This document shows, in pieces, positions 1-12,864 of a stretch of 64,000 nt of DNA (its first letter is position 1; each line of letters begins with the position of its first letter). The notes beneath the pieces are model-generated. The model made no database searches and was not told the DNA's origin. It worked only from the letters and a program-made list of their open reading frames with translations. A program made the position numbers and the translations under genes. Source of the stretch: Sitta carolinensis (Eukaryota > Chordata > Aves > Passeriformes > Sittidae); contig CM063284.1 in NCBI GenBank assembly GCA_032173965.1, forward strand, positions 62,122,863 to 62,186,862. The letters are read 5' to 3'.

Positions 1-1035
1 ATAACCTATATAATTTATGCTGCTGAACTTACCCTTTATCTATGAGCCTTTTCTTCTTTGTATTCCAAAAGCATATCCAATGTTCATGCAGCTTCCTTGA
101 TCACTTTTGCCTCTGTAGTAAGGCAATACTTTTGTACCCTGGTAAGTTCAGACATGTGGAAACTGCTAAGCTCAAAGGAAAATAATGATCATATTAAATT
201 TTGCTTTCTTTATCCTTTGGCATTGAAAGATGGTTATAACACTGATTTGAAGGTATGGAAATTTAAAAATCATGGTCTGACTTATGTGTGTTTCATTCTC
301 TATTCTAAAATGGCAATTTGAAACACCAGTATGTTTTCATTCCTGACCACTGGAAGTACTACTTTAGCTACTACTTCTGGCATGGCTTATTGTAGTGTTT
401 TTGTTGAGGGGAAAAGTGATCTCCTTCTTATGAAGAAAATATGATACGGCCTGGTCTTCCTCTCTTTAGGGAAGAGGATTGTAGCCAATAGTTTTAGATG
501 CGTTACCGAGCTTTCCTTAGGTCTCAGAAATTTTGTTACTTGGTGGAAGCCACTCCTGTGTTTAATTTGGCTGGTATTGTTGTAGTCATATAATTGAGCA
601 TGATGGTGGAGAAGGATGTTAGAAATATTCAGAACACCCAAGTACAAAGTGTTGTGCAGGAAGCTGGGGAGATACAATTCATCTTCAGAAGAAACACAGC
701 TTCTCTGGCTGAGTGTATTGATGGAGCAGCTCACTGTGAAAAGGCCACCTGTAGCTCCTGCTCCCCATGCCACCTTCCACAGTAGCTAATTTCTTCACAA
801 AGTGAAAGTCTATGTGTTAATGGGAGTGTATGACAATGTAATGTGACTTTTGGAAGTGTTTACAATAAGTTCTGAATGATAGATGAAATGAAAAATCCCT
901 GTCTGGTAAAGAGAAAGCATGTACTGCTCTGGATGATACACTGCCAACAGTTCTAACAAGAGGCTCCTTCACAGATTTTCCACCTCAATCAGCAATGCAG
1001 TTGCTGTCCCCTGAGCAAAATCTCTCCTCTGCTGT

Positions 1036-1065
1036 TTGGGGTTTTTTTGTTTGGTTGTTTATTTT
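1036..1065. repeat. G/T-rich low-complexity tract
   Basis: The plus strand reads as alternating T-runs and short G/GG steps, such as GGGGTTTTTTTGTTTGG. The same pattern recurs at about 11741-11793, 27636-27692 and 52759-52838, and in complement at 19659-19720 and 34079-34120. Tracts of this kind are common in bird genomes. I see no flanking duplication that would make it a defined element. Confidence 0.6.
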
Positions 1066-4000
1066 TTCTGTGCAAAGAAATATTCTTCAGCTTTATAGCT
1101 TACCCACTGCCTAAAATATTCAATAGTCTTTCTTTGCACCCAGTCATGACAATCTCTATAGGAAACATCCTCTCCCCCAAATTCGTTCAGCTTGTTCAAG
1201 TACTTTTACAGTAGTTTTACTCCATGCACAGAGGGAGTGGGCCAGCAAACCTTAATCAGTGATATAGTCAGTAATGTACAGCATCTGCTGATGTATGACA
1301 TCAAGTTTGAGGAAAAGGTTAGCTAGAAAATAAACAATAAGGCCAAGTAAAGAGTAATCACCCAGTTTAATATTTCTGTTGCAACAAAAGAGTGTTTTTT
1401 AAACAGTCAAGCCTGACTGGTATAAATTGGCATAGAGAATAGAGTAAATCACATTTTGGAAAACTAGTTTATGGATGGACTTAGCTGGCATCACAGATAG
1501 TTTATTTATTTTTAATTTTTCCCGCTGTGTTGTGGCAAAAAAGGGATAGTGTGATCCATGAAAAAGAAAAACATTTAGTACTCTTTGTAGGCTTCTTCAT
1601 CAGGTGATGTGTTCTGTTCTAAGTTGGGCTATAATGTGAGTTAAGGACTGGAAAACAAACATCAGGATGAGGGAAGTCAAGAATTCAGAATATTCAGGTG
1701 ATTTGACAGCAGGATGAGAGGTCAGTCTGAAGGAGACACCTGACAGCAGAGACTTTTCCACCTGGCTGACAGAAGATGAAGTTCAGCTAATTCAGTCTTG
1801 AAATAAGAAGCTACCTTCTGGCTGCGAGTTGTCTTGATGATGAGAGCTCAAGCCTGTCCTGGACAGCTTGCCTTTTTCACCCCTTTCCTTAATGGGAAGG
1901 CATTCAACTCAAAAGCTTATAGACAGCAACTCCACATTAAGACAACAGACCCGAATTTCTCTGAAGATGATTAGGGCAGATTTCTTTGCATCCCCTCCCT
2001 TGCGCAAGGAACGAAGGGTTCTGTATGCGGCTTCTTTTCATTGTTATTAACTGCTTTCCCTTGCAGCACGAGAGATTGGCCAGAGCAGGAGATCTCTTTG
2101 TAGGTGGCATAGAGAGTGATTACATATTGCCTTAGTTGGTTTGGAAGGGAATTTTCCCTGTGTCAGGTTGGCAGGCTCTGTGGATCTTTCACCTCATATA
2201 GAATGAGGTGTGGTTTGTCTGCTAGGATCATTTGTGTACATCTCAGATGATTAATTCCTTGCCATTGCATGGCTTCCTCAGGTCTTGCCAACCCTGTGCC
2301 TGTAGCAGATAGTTTTCAAAGCAGAGAAACGCTTTTCCCTTACTAAAGTCTTCGAGCATCAAGTAGATGTTTTGGTTAAAATTAATGGTCTGTGAATACA
2401 CAGTAGGTGCATCTGGTATCCTTTTTGACCTTTACTTTTAGGAAACTATGTCTATACATGCTGTCTGATTGGTTAAGGCTGGGATGGTTATTCAGGAGAC
2501 AGTCTTTTCTATTCTGAAAAATGGCCTGGCTCCCTTAGAGGTCTTGTTCTGACAGCCTGAGAAAATCTTACTCTCTATGGAGCAGAAGTCCAGTTTGCTT
2601 TAGCTTAATTTCAAACAACAGTCAATATATACAGTTCAAATGGTGCATTTCCATGTGTAAAACCCATGCAATTCTATAGACTGATCTAAACTGGATGTCT
2701 GCACTGCCTGAAAGAACATCCTTTTCAATGAGCTTTCTCACTCTGTGTGGAAACTACCAGTGCAAAAATGAAAGTAACTCATATCAAGTGGTAGTTAAAG
2801 TAGCTCAACAGCCAATGGATTCCTTTCTTGCTGTGTGCTGGTACCAGAGGAACATCCTTTCTACAGGGACTTTTTCCATGCCAGTGAAGTCAAACTCAGG
2901 CATTCCTGAGTTTGAATTCTTTTTTTCATAAAGCATAACATTCAGCCCTTAAGTCTGTCTACTTCAGCTAAATAACAAATCCTACCTTCAAAATAGAGAC
3001 TTTGCAGCCTCAGGAGCCCTGTGATATATGTGACACAGAACCTGCCCTTCTCTATATGCAAGGAAGTATTTGTAAATGTTTATGTGCATAGGATTATAGT
3101 ATAATATGTATTTTAAGAAATCTTTTGCTTCACTGGAGATAGAATTTCACCATACAGGTATATACAGGTGTGCAAAACCAATGAGTTCATGAAATGTTAA
3201 GTCGAAGTTCTGTGATTTGTGAAATATGCAGCAGAACTACAGAAACAGACATCATATAAGCAGCAGTGTTTGATAGTTGTCTTTCACATTATGATCAAAT
3301 CCAGAGATATTTCAGGGGATTTTTTGTGAAGAGGCCTTTGCAGAAACACCATAAATAATCAAGTTTCACTCTGTGCATATCAGGAAAAGCAGTGCCACTT
3401 GCTCGTGTCTGGGTTCATCCCGGTAAAGTGGAAACCTGCAGCAATTGTGTGACTCTATTCAAGTGCTATCTGCTGTTCTGTGTCTTTCTTCTTTGCACCC
3501 CGGACTAAAAACTTTCAAATAAAAATAACTGAAAAACAGAATACTGTATTTCTAAGCTGAGTTGTCCTTAAAAATTCGAATGAGTCATTTAGATAACATT
3601 CACAATACCAGCAGCTCCAGGGCACTTTAGAGAATATGTTTCAGCACAGAGACATTTGAAACAAAAATTGTAATGTTCTAAATGGAATTAGATGAGCAAA
3701 ACCGTGTCATACAGAGATGAAATATAAATAAGTGCTTTAGGCCCACTCCATGAAAAATGTATGTGCTTTTTTAAAAGCATTTTTCTTCTGCAATGGTTTA
3801 ATTTCTATAGAAAACAGTGGTGGGTTGTGAGTTGGTTTTGTTGTGTTTTCTTTTTTTCTTCCTAGTGCATTCTCCCAGAATGTGCTTTTGCCACTCCATA
3901 AAGCCTTCTTTCTACTAAATGTCTGTCTCTCTATTAAGTCCCCAAGGAACTGTACCAGCCAAAGGCAGATGGAAACAATAGGCATTCCATGTTCAAATGT

Positions 4001-6365
4001 ACAACCTACAGAAAGTTCATTTGTCAAAAGTCTGAGGAACAATTCCAAGGAGGCTGCTTCATAAACAACATCCACATGGGGAAGATCTGACTTGTGCTAC
4101 CACTTTTCATGCATATATTCCATAAGAATTTAATAGGATGTTTACTCTTTAATTAATAGTTAAAGCAACATTTACAGAATCTTGTTCCAAATCCCAGTCT
4201 CATTTCTCCTTTCCTTCCCCTCCCACCCTACATTTTAAATCTCTTAATCTTTTACGTGCACTGACTGCTTTCCTTCTTTTTACAGAAGATCTACCCTAGC
4301 CCCTCTATTAAGAGCAAATCCGTCTCAGACTTCTTGAACTCTTAATTTTATTAGACTTTTTGAACTCTCTTTTTATACCTCTTGGAGTTGAGCTCCTTCA
4401 CTGGTGAGTATGCAAATACCCACCACAGTATTGAGACATCAAAAACTAATGCCAGTATAGTAGTGTTAAAAGTTACCTTCTGACTCATGCCTGGAAGACA
4501 AAAGTTACTCTGGTTGGTGCTGTCTAGCAGACAGCATACCTGATTTTAAAATCTCTAATTACTTATGGTGAAGGTTTACCTTCATTCCTTGGCTTTGTAT
4601 TAATGAAATATTTTTAACGTGATTGAGATGCTGATTCTCTAAAGCGGCGAAATCACTTTGGCTCCCATGGATTTCAACAGCTTCCCTGATCAAACCCCAG
4701 ATTGGGGTAAGGAGAACAGGGAAGACTGTTGATACCTGGATATAGGGACCCTGCTTTGAGAACCCATCAATATCTGAACTTGTTTAGGAGTAATCCAGAG
4801 CTGGGACCAGCAGAGCTGAAAAGATATCATCCAGCTGTTCTACCCAAGAACCTTCTGAATACACAGGTTGTCAAAATAGGCAGCTGATTCAGAGGGCTCT
4901 CATCATATAAATGGTAGTAACCACCTTTTATATTAGGCCAATTTAAATTTTCCTAGAATACCCAAATTCTGTATCTGGTGCTTAAAATAGGAGGTTTCTT
5001 GTGCCAAAGCAAGATGATTAAATTGTGACATTAGAAAATTAGTCACCCACCAAATGCAAGGTTCAGTTTTGATTCTGTACTTAATCAATGGTCATGTATT
5101 GCTCTACAAAATAATGAAGTATCGAAAGGTGACTTAAAACCAGAGGTACGTTACATATATTTCTATACATAACCTAGCACTAAAAAATGCATAACCAATT
5201 CTTAGCCTCTGGACTTCATAAACAGCTTTTGCAAGTAATAAACTTGAAAAAGTGAAAACCACTCCAGAAGAGTGGAAACTACTTAATGGCAGCTTGCCAT
5301 GTGCCAAAGAACATTGCAATTTCTGCCCAAGAGACATCAAATTCATCTGAATGAGCCATTTTTCAGAACTTGGATTTCCCCCTCTCCTGAGCTTCATGGA
5401 GGTGCAGCAGTGTGAATGAGCATGAAGGCAATGGCATGTTGACAGCTTCGGGTAAGGTTCCTCCAGTGGAAATACTTGACACAGACACTAAGGTTACTAG
5501 TAGATTTTTGTCTGTTAGGACTATGGAAGTTGTTGGCTTTCCAAGGTCTGACCAGTACAAGAAGAGAAGTTGCAGCCTGATCCTTGTGTAACGTTGAGTA
5601 GAACCGCAGAGTGGATGTAATTTTTAAATGGATCCAGATCTCTTCACTGGAGCTGCTAAGTGTGTTTATGGCTGTCACAGGAGCTTTCACCTGTCAGACT
5701 TGGGGCCAAAAATCTCCATCGGCAAGGTGCTGATGCAGTCTATGTGTTTCATTGCCCTCTGGTGGCGTGTCCATCAGAGCAGGAGGCTATTACTGTTCCC
5801 AGATGCAGGAGTCTGTGCTGCTGGAGTAAAAGAAGCAGGTGCTACAGGAAGTTATGAAAAGTCCATCAAGTATCAGTCAGGGTTTTATTTTTTAGTATTT
5901 CTTGTCTGATGTTGCTATAGTTTATTGCAAGAGTTGTAAAAGAAAAACAGTGGGCTAAAGTCTGCTACCAGTTATCCCTGTGCAAATCCAGACTTCTGCT
6001 GGAGCCAGAATCAGCAGTCTGGATTTATACCTGTGCAAAAAAAGTTGGAAAGTGGCTTGAAAAGATAGGGAAACCTTTAAATTGCTTGACTATTACAATA
6101 GCAAAGTTATGAGTTTGCCCTTGCAACACACAGGTGGCCTCTTAGAGCACAAGGAAGAAAATAAAATTCTCAGTGATTATCCAAGAGCATTCAGTACAGT
6201 ATGTTCTCTGAAGCTGATATTCAAGTGGGATGAATCTAGAACCTCTTCTGTAATAGTCACCATCTGGACTCTGAGACTGGACACCTCACCTCCAAGGTGC
6301 CACGACCTTAAATCACTTACAGCCTTTGACAGCTTACACTGGATTTTAGCAAATGAGGTAATCTG

Positions 6366-6395
6366 CTTCTTTCAGCTGTGCTTCTTTCAGTTGTG
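6366..6395. repeat. 15-bp tandem duplication, two copies
   Basis: CTTCTTTCAGCTGTG is followed directly by CTTCTTTCAGTTGTG, which differs at one base. This is a small local duplication, probably from replication slippage. No function is apparent. Confidence 0.85.
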
Positions 6396-8901
6396 CTGGT
6401 ACTAGTATAGTCAACCTCTATTTACAGCTGTGGATCTGCTGTCTGAGATGTGGTAGAATAAGAGCATTATACTGTAAAACATTACTATTTCATTCCTGCT
6501 AGAAATGTTCTGAGGAAAAAATTGCTCTGAAAGGAAGTGACAGTCCAGGAATCAGATACTGTAGTTTTTGTTTGTGTTGGTTCTTTGACTTCACTGGCTG
6601 TCTACATATATATTATGGATCATTTGCATGTCAGTGGTATTTTTGTAGGTGAGGAAGAAGTCAAATCTATTTATGTGTGATTCCAGGAAGAGGTCTTTAC
6701 TACCCATGGCAAAAGTATGGTAGGAAGTAATCCAGAGAAACAATGGTTTTTCCATTTATGCTGAAGTTTTTTTGTCTCCCCAAGGTCATCTGTTATCAGA
6801 AAGAAGTCCAGATCAGGAGAGGCAATGGAGAATTGTCTTTGTGGATTGTTTGTATCTCAGCTACTTTTACTTGCATTTGTCATGGAATATATTAAAGCAG
6901 TTATATTGCAGAGTCCACACAGCATGTCAGCTTTGAGACAAGCACTCTGAAATGTGTTCACAGATGATAAATTGCACACTATGTCAACTACATCTTTGTC
7001 ATGAGATTCTGTTTTCTATTTTTAGTTGAAATGAAACACTTGAGAAAATTCTAAACCAAAGCAATTTCACAGAAATCTCATAAATTTTTCCTTATGTGTA
7101 TATCAGTGAAAAGACCCTCCTGTGCTATCTCTTTGCTCTGTGGGATTCCAACAATCAACTTCTGAGATCAAAGTAGAATGCTCTCAAGATTGTGAGACTT
7201 ATAATGTATCCGTGTAATCTAGCCAGTGTGCCTTTGGAGTATGTTCCCTTTCAAACATTAAGCAGAAAGAGCAAGGAACCATAGCAGAGTGCAAATACAT
7301 ACAAAATTTGGTACAGTTTTTGGGAATCAAAACCCATTATCTCCATAAGAGAAGAGATTATTTAGTTACTTCTTTGGCTTGTCATACTAGTTTTGTTTGA
7401 AGCTCTCTCTGCAGTACTTTGCTTTTGTTTCACCCTCTTTCAAGGATGATTCTTTTTCACGTGTGCATCTTAAACACATAAGCTGCTGCAGCAGAGTTGA
7501 GGGTAGCAAAAATTGAAAAAAAAGCACTAGGTATGCTTTGCAGCTAGAAATTCTGCCCTGATTTTTTGCAATTTTTTTCTTTTTTTCTCTGATTACAGCA
7601 CCCTACTTTAGGAAAAGTGTCTCTAGATAGCAATAATGGGGCACCTTGATGGTTCAAAAGCTCTCACTGGCCTAGACAGGGAAGGACATTCTGTAATTTG
7701 CTGAATGAATACTTAAGTTAAGTAGGTGCTGTGATGCTTCCTTCTACCTTGGGCACTCATATCTTCATGGACAGAAAGCACAAAGAATGAATGAATCCAT
7801 TTTCCTTGTCTGGAGTCAGTACTATAAATGCAGTTTGCTCATTTTTATAATTTCTCTTTTCTGTCTTTCCTTACTCATTTCTAGCTCTTTCCTTCTGCTC
7901 CTATTCAATACACTTGCTTTATGCACTCTTCTTTCATATTTTGGATGACCTTAGAAAGTGAACCTCCCTCTATGGCACATTGGGTTTGCTCATACTGACA
8001 GTTTTCTGACAGCATTATGTTTAATCAGGCAGCTTCCTCCTCTGCAACTGGTTTGTCCTGTTTACCTAAATCTTTTCACCCAGAGCAGCAAGTGTTTTGC
8101 TTACCTGGAGTTCTGGCAGAGATTATTAAAGATTTCTGTCTGGATGCTGATGTGATATGCACTTGGGTCAGCACCTTTAACTTTTACTACGTGGCTTTGT
8201 TGTTAGTTCGTTTCTTTAAAATACTTGACTGTTAAATTTGCAGTCATGAAGAATAAGCTAACTAGCATTAGGATCCAAAACTGTTGTGGGGGGAATGTTA
8301 CCCACATGAAAACAAGCAAGAAGTATTACAAATATTTGGACTGATTAATTCACCAGCTTTTCTTTACAGAGCTCTATTGTACTATAAATCTATTCATTGA
8401 CCAAGAGAGTACATTGTCCATTTAGTTACTGTTTTGTATCTTGTGTCAAACAAAAGACACTGCCTTCTACAACAGTAACAGCTGAATATTTTCACTGCTC
8501 ATGCAGTTTCCTCTTCTAGCTGCTGGATCATCAAAAATTCTAATCAGCTCAGATCTAACGCAAAGTACTACATGGCATTCATCATCTGTTTTAGCCTTTA
8601 ATGCACCATGCAGGTTTTAATCAAAGGTATGCAACCATTAGCAAAAAAGAAAGACAAGAATTATGATGGTGTCCTAAGCAGAGCTCTTAAGCCAACATCA
8701 CAGGCAGCAGATAAATTCACCTCCCCCTGCTGAGTACAAATACAGAAGAATAAGATGGGTCTTTTTTTGACATAATTGCAGGAGAGCACCACTGAGGTTT
8801 CAGGGCCATGACTTCTGTTGTTTTCTCTTAGTATAACTGCTAAGACTTATTTGCTTGGCTTTCCTGTATATTGAAAACAAATGTTGGCACTGCAGCCTTA
8901 A

Positions 8902-8934
8902 TGTGTGTGTGTGTGGGGGGGGGGGGGGGGGGGG
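8902..8934. repeat. (TG)n tract joined to a 20-base G run
   Basis: Six or seven TG dinucleotides lead directly into an uninterrupted run of 20 G (8915-8934). A G run this long can fold as a G-quadruplex on the plus strand, and its length is likely to vary between individuals. It is also a common place for sequencing or assembly length errors, so the exact count should be treated with caution. Confidence 0.95.
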
Positions 8935-10860
8935 ACTGCTGGATCATCTACTCAGTCCAGCATACTCCTGTGTCTTCTGCTGTTGCCAGAGGGAGCCAAG
9001 GGCATTGGCAGTGACTGGCAAAAGAGCCCAGAGCCTTCCTTGAGGTGGGCAGGGCTTCGGGTCTTTCACCACCTCCTCTGAAGCAAACTCAGTTAGTCAC
9101 CTTTCTTTCTTCTTTTCCTTAAATGCAGGACTAGCATTGGGATTGTGGGTAGAATTAGGTCCACATGCTCTTTATTCATGCAAGCAGCAAACTTACCCTG
9201 TTTCTCCTGCATTTGGCCTCTATTCCAGCACTCCTTGCTTCCCTGCTTGTTTAACCAGAGATGTCCATCCCTAACAGAATGGCAAGCAGCCCCCTCCTGC
9301 CTTTGTCCAACCCATTACTCACAGAGCACCAGGGTTTCATTTGACTATAAGGATGCATCACATCAAGCAGTTTCTCCTCCTGCTTCCCCACCCACACCAG
9401 CCCAGTAAATCAAAGTTAAGCAGCAACCAGCCACTAGCACAGCGTCAGGCTTTGAATCCAGACTGGCATGGGGAACAGACACTGGCACATACTGCAAAAG
9501 TGTTTCATTTCTGCCTAACTGAGGAAAGGGTGAAAGTAGTCTCATTGGGGAGGGGTTGCAGGCTGTGGGCACATTAGTGTGATCTTTCTCCTGCCACGTG
9601 AACTCATGAATGCCACTTTGCTGGAAGTGGGTCAGGTAAGGGTGGCAGACCTGACACCCCCTCATGTGTCCTGAGCAATCCTATTGGATTTGAGGGTTCA
9701 CTTCCCTAAGAAAACTGCAGTTGTTTTCTCAGCCTTTCCCATTGTCCAACTCTTCCTTGGTTCTGGTATTGGCAGAGCTGTTTAAGGTCCTGGCTTAAGA
9801 TTAGGTGGTTGTGACCTGTGCCAGCTTGTAGAGTTTCCTTGAAGCTATGATGGCAACAGGGAACGAAGCTACATATTGTTTTTTGGCTGTGTCCCACACA
9901 GGGGCAGAGTGGGGACATGACAATTACCCAGGGAGTCACAATTAAAATGAGTGAACTGGAGGCCCTTGGACTCGTGAATCCATGCAAATGGTGTGTGGGT
10001 GGAATTCCTCCTCAGGTCAGCTGACACAGGGTATGAACTTTGTGAATTAATTTGACTTTGGGCCATGCAGGAAAATTTCCACATGCCGTGGCAAATATAG
10101 AGTACTTTCTGTGGGCTCAAATCCCCCTTATAAATCATTAACAGTAGTTTGAGCTGGCTCTGGTCAGACACTGAAAATTGGCCTTTCTAATGTGTTGTCT
10201 GGGGGCCGATTCTGCTCGTGAGCTTTGTTTGTTGTGCAGCTGCCGGTGGGGGACAGGGCTCAGTAGGACTCAGTGTGTGCTTGCCTGCATCAGCTCCCGT
10301 GTTCAGCCTCTTGCCAGATGGAGGTCCCAGGCGTGCCTGGGCTTTCACACGAGCAGAAACACTATGTAAATTGCTGGCTTTGATTTCCACATGGCCTTTA
10401 ATGTGCAACATGTGCGTCTTTTAATGACCACCTCTGGCAAAAACATAATTTGGTTGGGGGTGGGAGGAATGGATGCTTTAAATCTACCTGTGCTTCCTGT
10501 GTCTGGCCTGTGCCCAGCTATGCATGGGAGCCAGAGATTCTCCACAGCATCAAACAGCGGGGTTATATATCCAATTTCCTATTTAACTAGGCTAAAAAAT
10601 AAACAAGTTTCTGTAGTTTTAACCCAGATAGGTAATTTGTTTTACCCAATTTTCAAGTATTGGTTCAGCATTGCAGTGAATTCTTGTGGGTTCCAGAGGT
10701 GGATAACCAGCAGCACAGTGTTGTAAGGATATGGTTCCAGGTCACAGACAAGAAATGAAAAAACAGCAGTCACTGAGGATTTGATTTACACACTGCAATG
10801 GCCATGTGATAGCCCCTTTTGCGAGGAAGAAAGTGGCCCTCTGGAGACCTCATTCTAACT
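8935..10860. other. Non-coding stretch, somewhat richer in GC
   Basis: This segment has more GC than its surroundings, notably at 8990-9070 and 10200-10550. It therefore contains many overlapping open frames of 60-111 codons on both strands. None resembles a known protein, and no frame stays open alone for long. I find no repeat element. An exon of an unknown gene cannot be excluded, but nothing in the sequence supports one. Confidence 0.55.
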
Positions 10861-11010
10861 AGCAGCAAACATTCGAGCTCCCTGGTGCTTCAGATGTCAA
10901 TTATACCAAAGCCTCTTATTGTATAATGCAGGTCTGTTATAATAATACTGTCTGAGGCAGCAATAATAATGTTGAATGAATTTTCAAACAGTGGAGATGG
11001 GAGGGGGAGG
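10860..11010. other. AT-rich block with regulatory look (candidate only)
   Basis: The block has several AT-rich cores (ATAATAATAC, CAATAATAATG) between ordinary sequence and no repeat signature. It contains TAATACTGTCTG at 10943-10954, which matches the first 12 bases of the miR-429 mature sequence. No hairpin is visible around it, so I do not call a microRNA. Conservation in other birds would be needed to call this an enhancer. Confidence 0.15.
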
Positions 11011-11249
11011 TTGATCAATACGCCGCTAATGATGGCCTTGTCTTTCACTGAAATAATTGTGATAGGGTTTACAGCACTTCCTTCCTATACCATGCTGTGC
11101 AGCAGTGTTAGTTTACTACCTGCTGTTACTGCTTTTGTACAAAAAGGTGTTAAAAAGAAACGTCTGTCAAGTTTTAAGGCTGTGAGTCTTTTTTGATGCA
11201 GCAGGGTTGTTCTACCCAAGATGGTCTGAGGATATGAGAGGTACAGTGC

Positions 11250-11345
11250 TCAGAGGGATAAGTGAAATCTTTTATTAGACACACTGACACAGCGAAGAAT
11301 AAAGAAGCTTTTGGGCTCAGAAACCAGTAGTAAGGTCCCAATTTT
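11250..11345. repeat. Possible fragment of an old amniote interspersed repeat
   Basis: The segment contains GTGAAATCTTTTATTAGAC, followed about 30 bases later by GAAGCTTTTGGGCTC. I recall this arrangement (a CTTTTATTAGACCA-type motif, then an AAGCTTTCGAGCTC-type motif) from an old repeat common in reptile genomes. The match is from memory, short and imperfect, and I cannot name the family with certainty. Confidence 0.3.
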
Positions 11346-11395
11346 TATAGCGGATTACTCATATTTTATCATAAAGGTGCCATTGGAAGGACAGA

Positions 11396-11411
11396 TTTTT
11401 TTTTTTTTTTT
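11396..11411. repeat. Poly-T run, 16 bases
   Basis: An uninterrupted run of 16 T lies just after the possible old repeat at 11250-11345. A similar run of 15 T is at 11876-11890. Read on the minus strand, either could be the A tail of a retrocopy, but no matching body or target duplication is visible. Confidence 0.9.
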
Positions 11412-12826
11412 CAAGTGCACTCATTCTGCTTGCTTGGATATACAAAGGTATCTGCTTTGAGAGGAAATGTGAGTTCTTGAACACATAAGTGTACAAAAGA
11501 AAATCTTGCTGGCAGTCTAGGAGTCTTTTCTATTTATGTGACCCTATTTTTTGCTTGATGATTATGTGAGGTTTTCTCTGTTATTCTACCATGTGTGTAG
11601 CATGCATGCTAAGACCTGTTGGACATATGGGAAGTCATATCCTTATGTGTTCCTTAATACTGAGGGAGAAAGCAGAGAAAATCCTGTGAAGGAGGAAGAT
11701 AACAGTATATTGGAAATCTAGTGCTGGGAGGGGGCTGTTTTGTTTGTTTTGGTGTGTTTGTCTTTGGTTTTTATGGGTTGTTGGGGTTTTTATGCTATAT
11801 AATAAGTTCTAACATTTTCTGCCGTATTTCAGAGTTACTTTATTTCTCAATATGCTGGAATGATGAATTCCATACTTTTTTTTTTTTTTTGGTGAAGTGA
11901 GAGAAATTGAAAGAAAATAAAGCCCGAGTCTAATGATAAAAATCCTCTCTATTGAAGCTCTTCATTACAGTACTTTTCAGAACAGAAAAGACAAACTGCT
12001 TTTGCAGTGGCACAAGTCCAATCTCAAACTAGAATCAATTGCTTTGCCAATGCTGAACACAAACGATGTTCATTGTTTGCAAACTGAATTTTTCTTAGTG
12101 TGTGTGAACAAAACCAATGATCATATTATTATTTTTTCCTTTAAGAGAAACCCCTGCAGTGAAAAAACTGCAGCTGATTCTGTGCTTCCCATCCTGGTTT
12201 GCAGGAAGGCTTCTTGCTTCACAGTGTGATTTCTTCATAATAGCTGCATGACAACAGTATGCCAATATTTTGAAAAAAACAACATCCAAAGTTCTAACGT
12301 GGTTGCTTATGTTAGCCACTCACTGCTGGGTTTTGTATTTTTTTTTCCTTTTTCTTGAGGAAATAAACTTGCTTTTGTTCATATTCTTTTGAGGCTCACC
12401 TTGCTATGTGCAACCAACCTTTTTTTATGTTTGTCTCTCCATCTATGTATATAAATTTTGACAGGAGTAGAGGGACCTTCCCAGGCCTATCCCTTCCTGC
12501 AACAAGTAGCTGCATTGTATTATGCTTAGCATCAACCATCTTAAAAATGAGGAAAGGGTTTCTTCCCTTGTTACATTTATGCAATATCTGCCCCAGGGTC
12601 ACTTTTTTTCCCTGAAGATTATAACTTTTTTTTCTAATAGCTAAACATATTTATGACTGACTTCTCCCTATTGCTGTGCCAACATTGTTTTTACATTCCT
12701 CTTTCCTCCCATCATGTGCTCTCGCCTTGGTATATTTGCAGAGAGTAATCACATCCCTTTCCATGTCTTTTGACACTAAGCCAGTATCTGAAAATATAAG
12801 GTCATTGTAGGGTGGCAAAAACTCAC

Positions 12827-12864
12827 CCAGACAGTCATGTTTAAACCAGACATTCATGTTTAAT
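12827..12864. repeat. 19-bp tandem duplication, two copies
   Basis: Two adjacent 19-bp units, CCAGACAGTCATGTTTAAA and CCAGACATTCATGTTTAAT, differ at two positions. This is a short local duplication with no recognisable element around it. Confidence 0.9.

Larger units (their letters stand above)
1..8900. other. Non-coding stretch, no gene seen
   Basis: This stretch is AT-leaning and CpG-poor. Its longest open frames are 128 codons (387-773, minus) and 112 codons (3737-4075, minus). Both overlap open frames on the other strand and encode no domain I recognise. It holds a G/T-rich low-complexity tract near 1036-1065 and a two-copy 15-bp tandem at 6366-6395. Short T- and A-runs are scattered through it. 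I recognise no transposable element. Old, heavily diverged repeats could be missed by eye. Confidence 0.65.

Noticed and set aside
10943..10954. TAATACTGTCTG, matching the start of mature miR-429
   Set aside because: The match ends after 12 bases, and the surrounding sequence shows no hairpin, so it is most likely chance.
11598..11611. TAGCATGCATGCTA palindrome, echoed at 56881-56894 as CAGCATGCATGCTG
   Set aside because: Fourteen-base palindromes are expected by chance in 64 kb, and the two sites share no flanking sequence.
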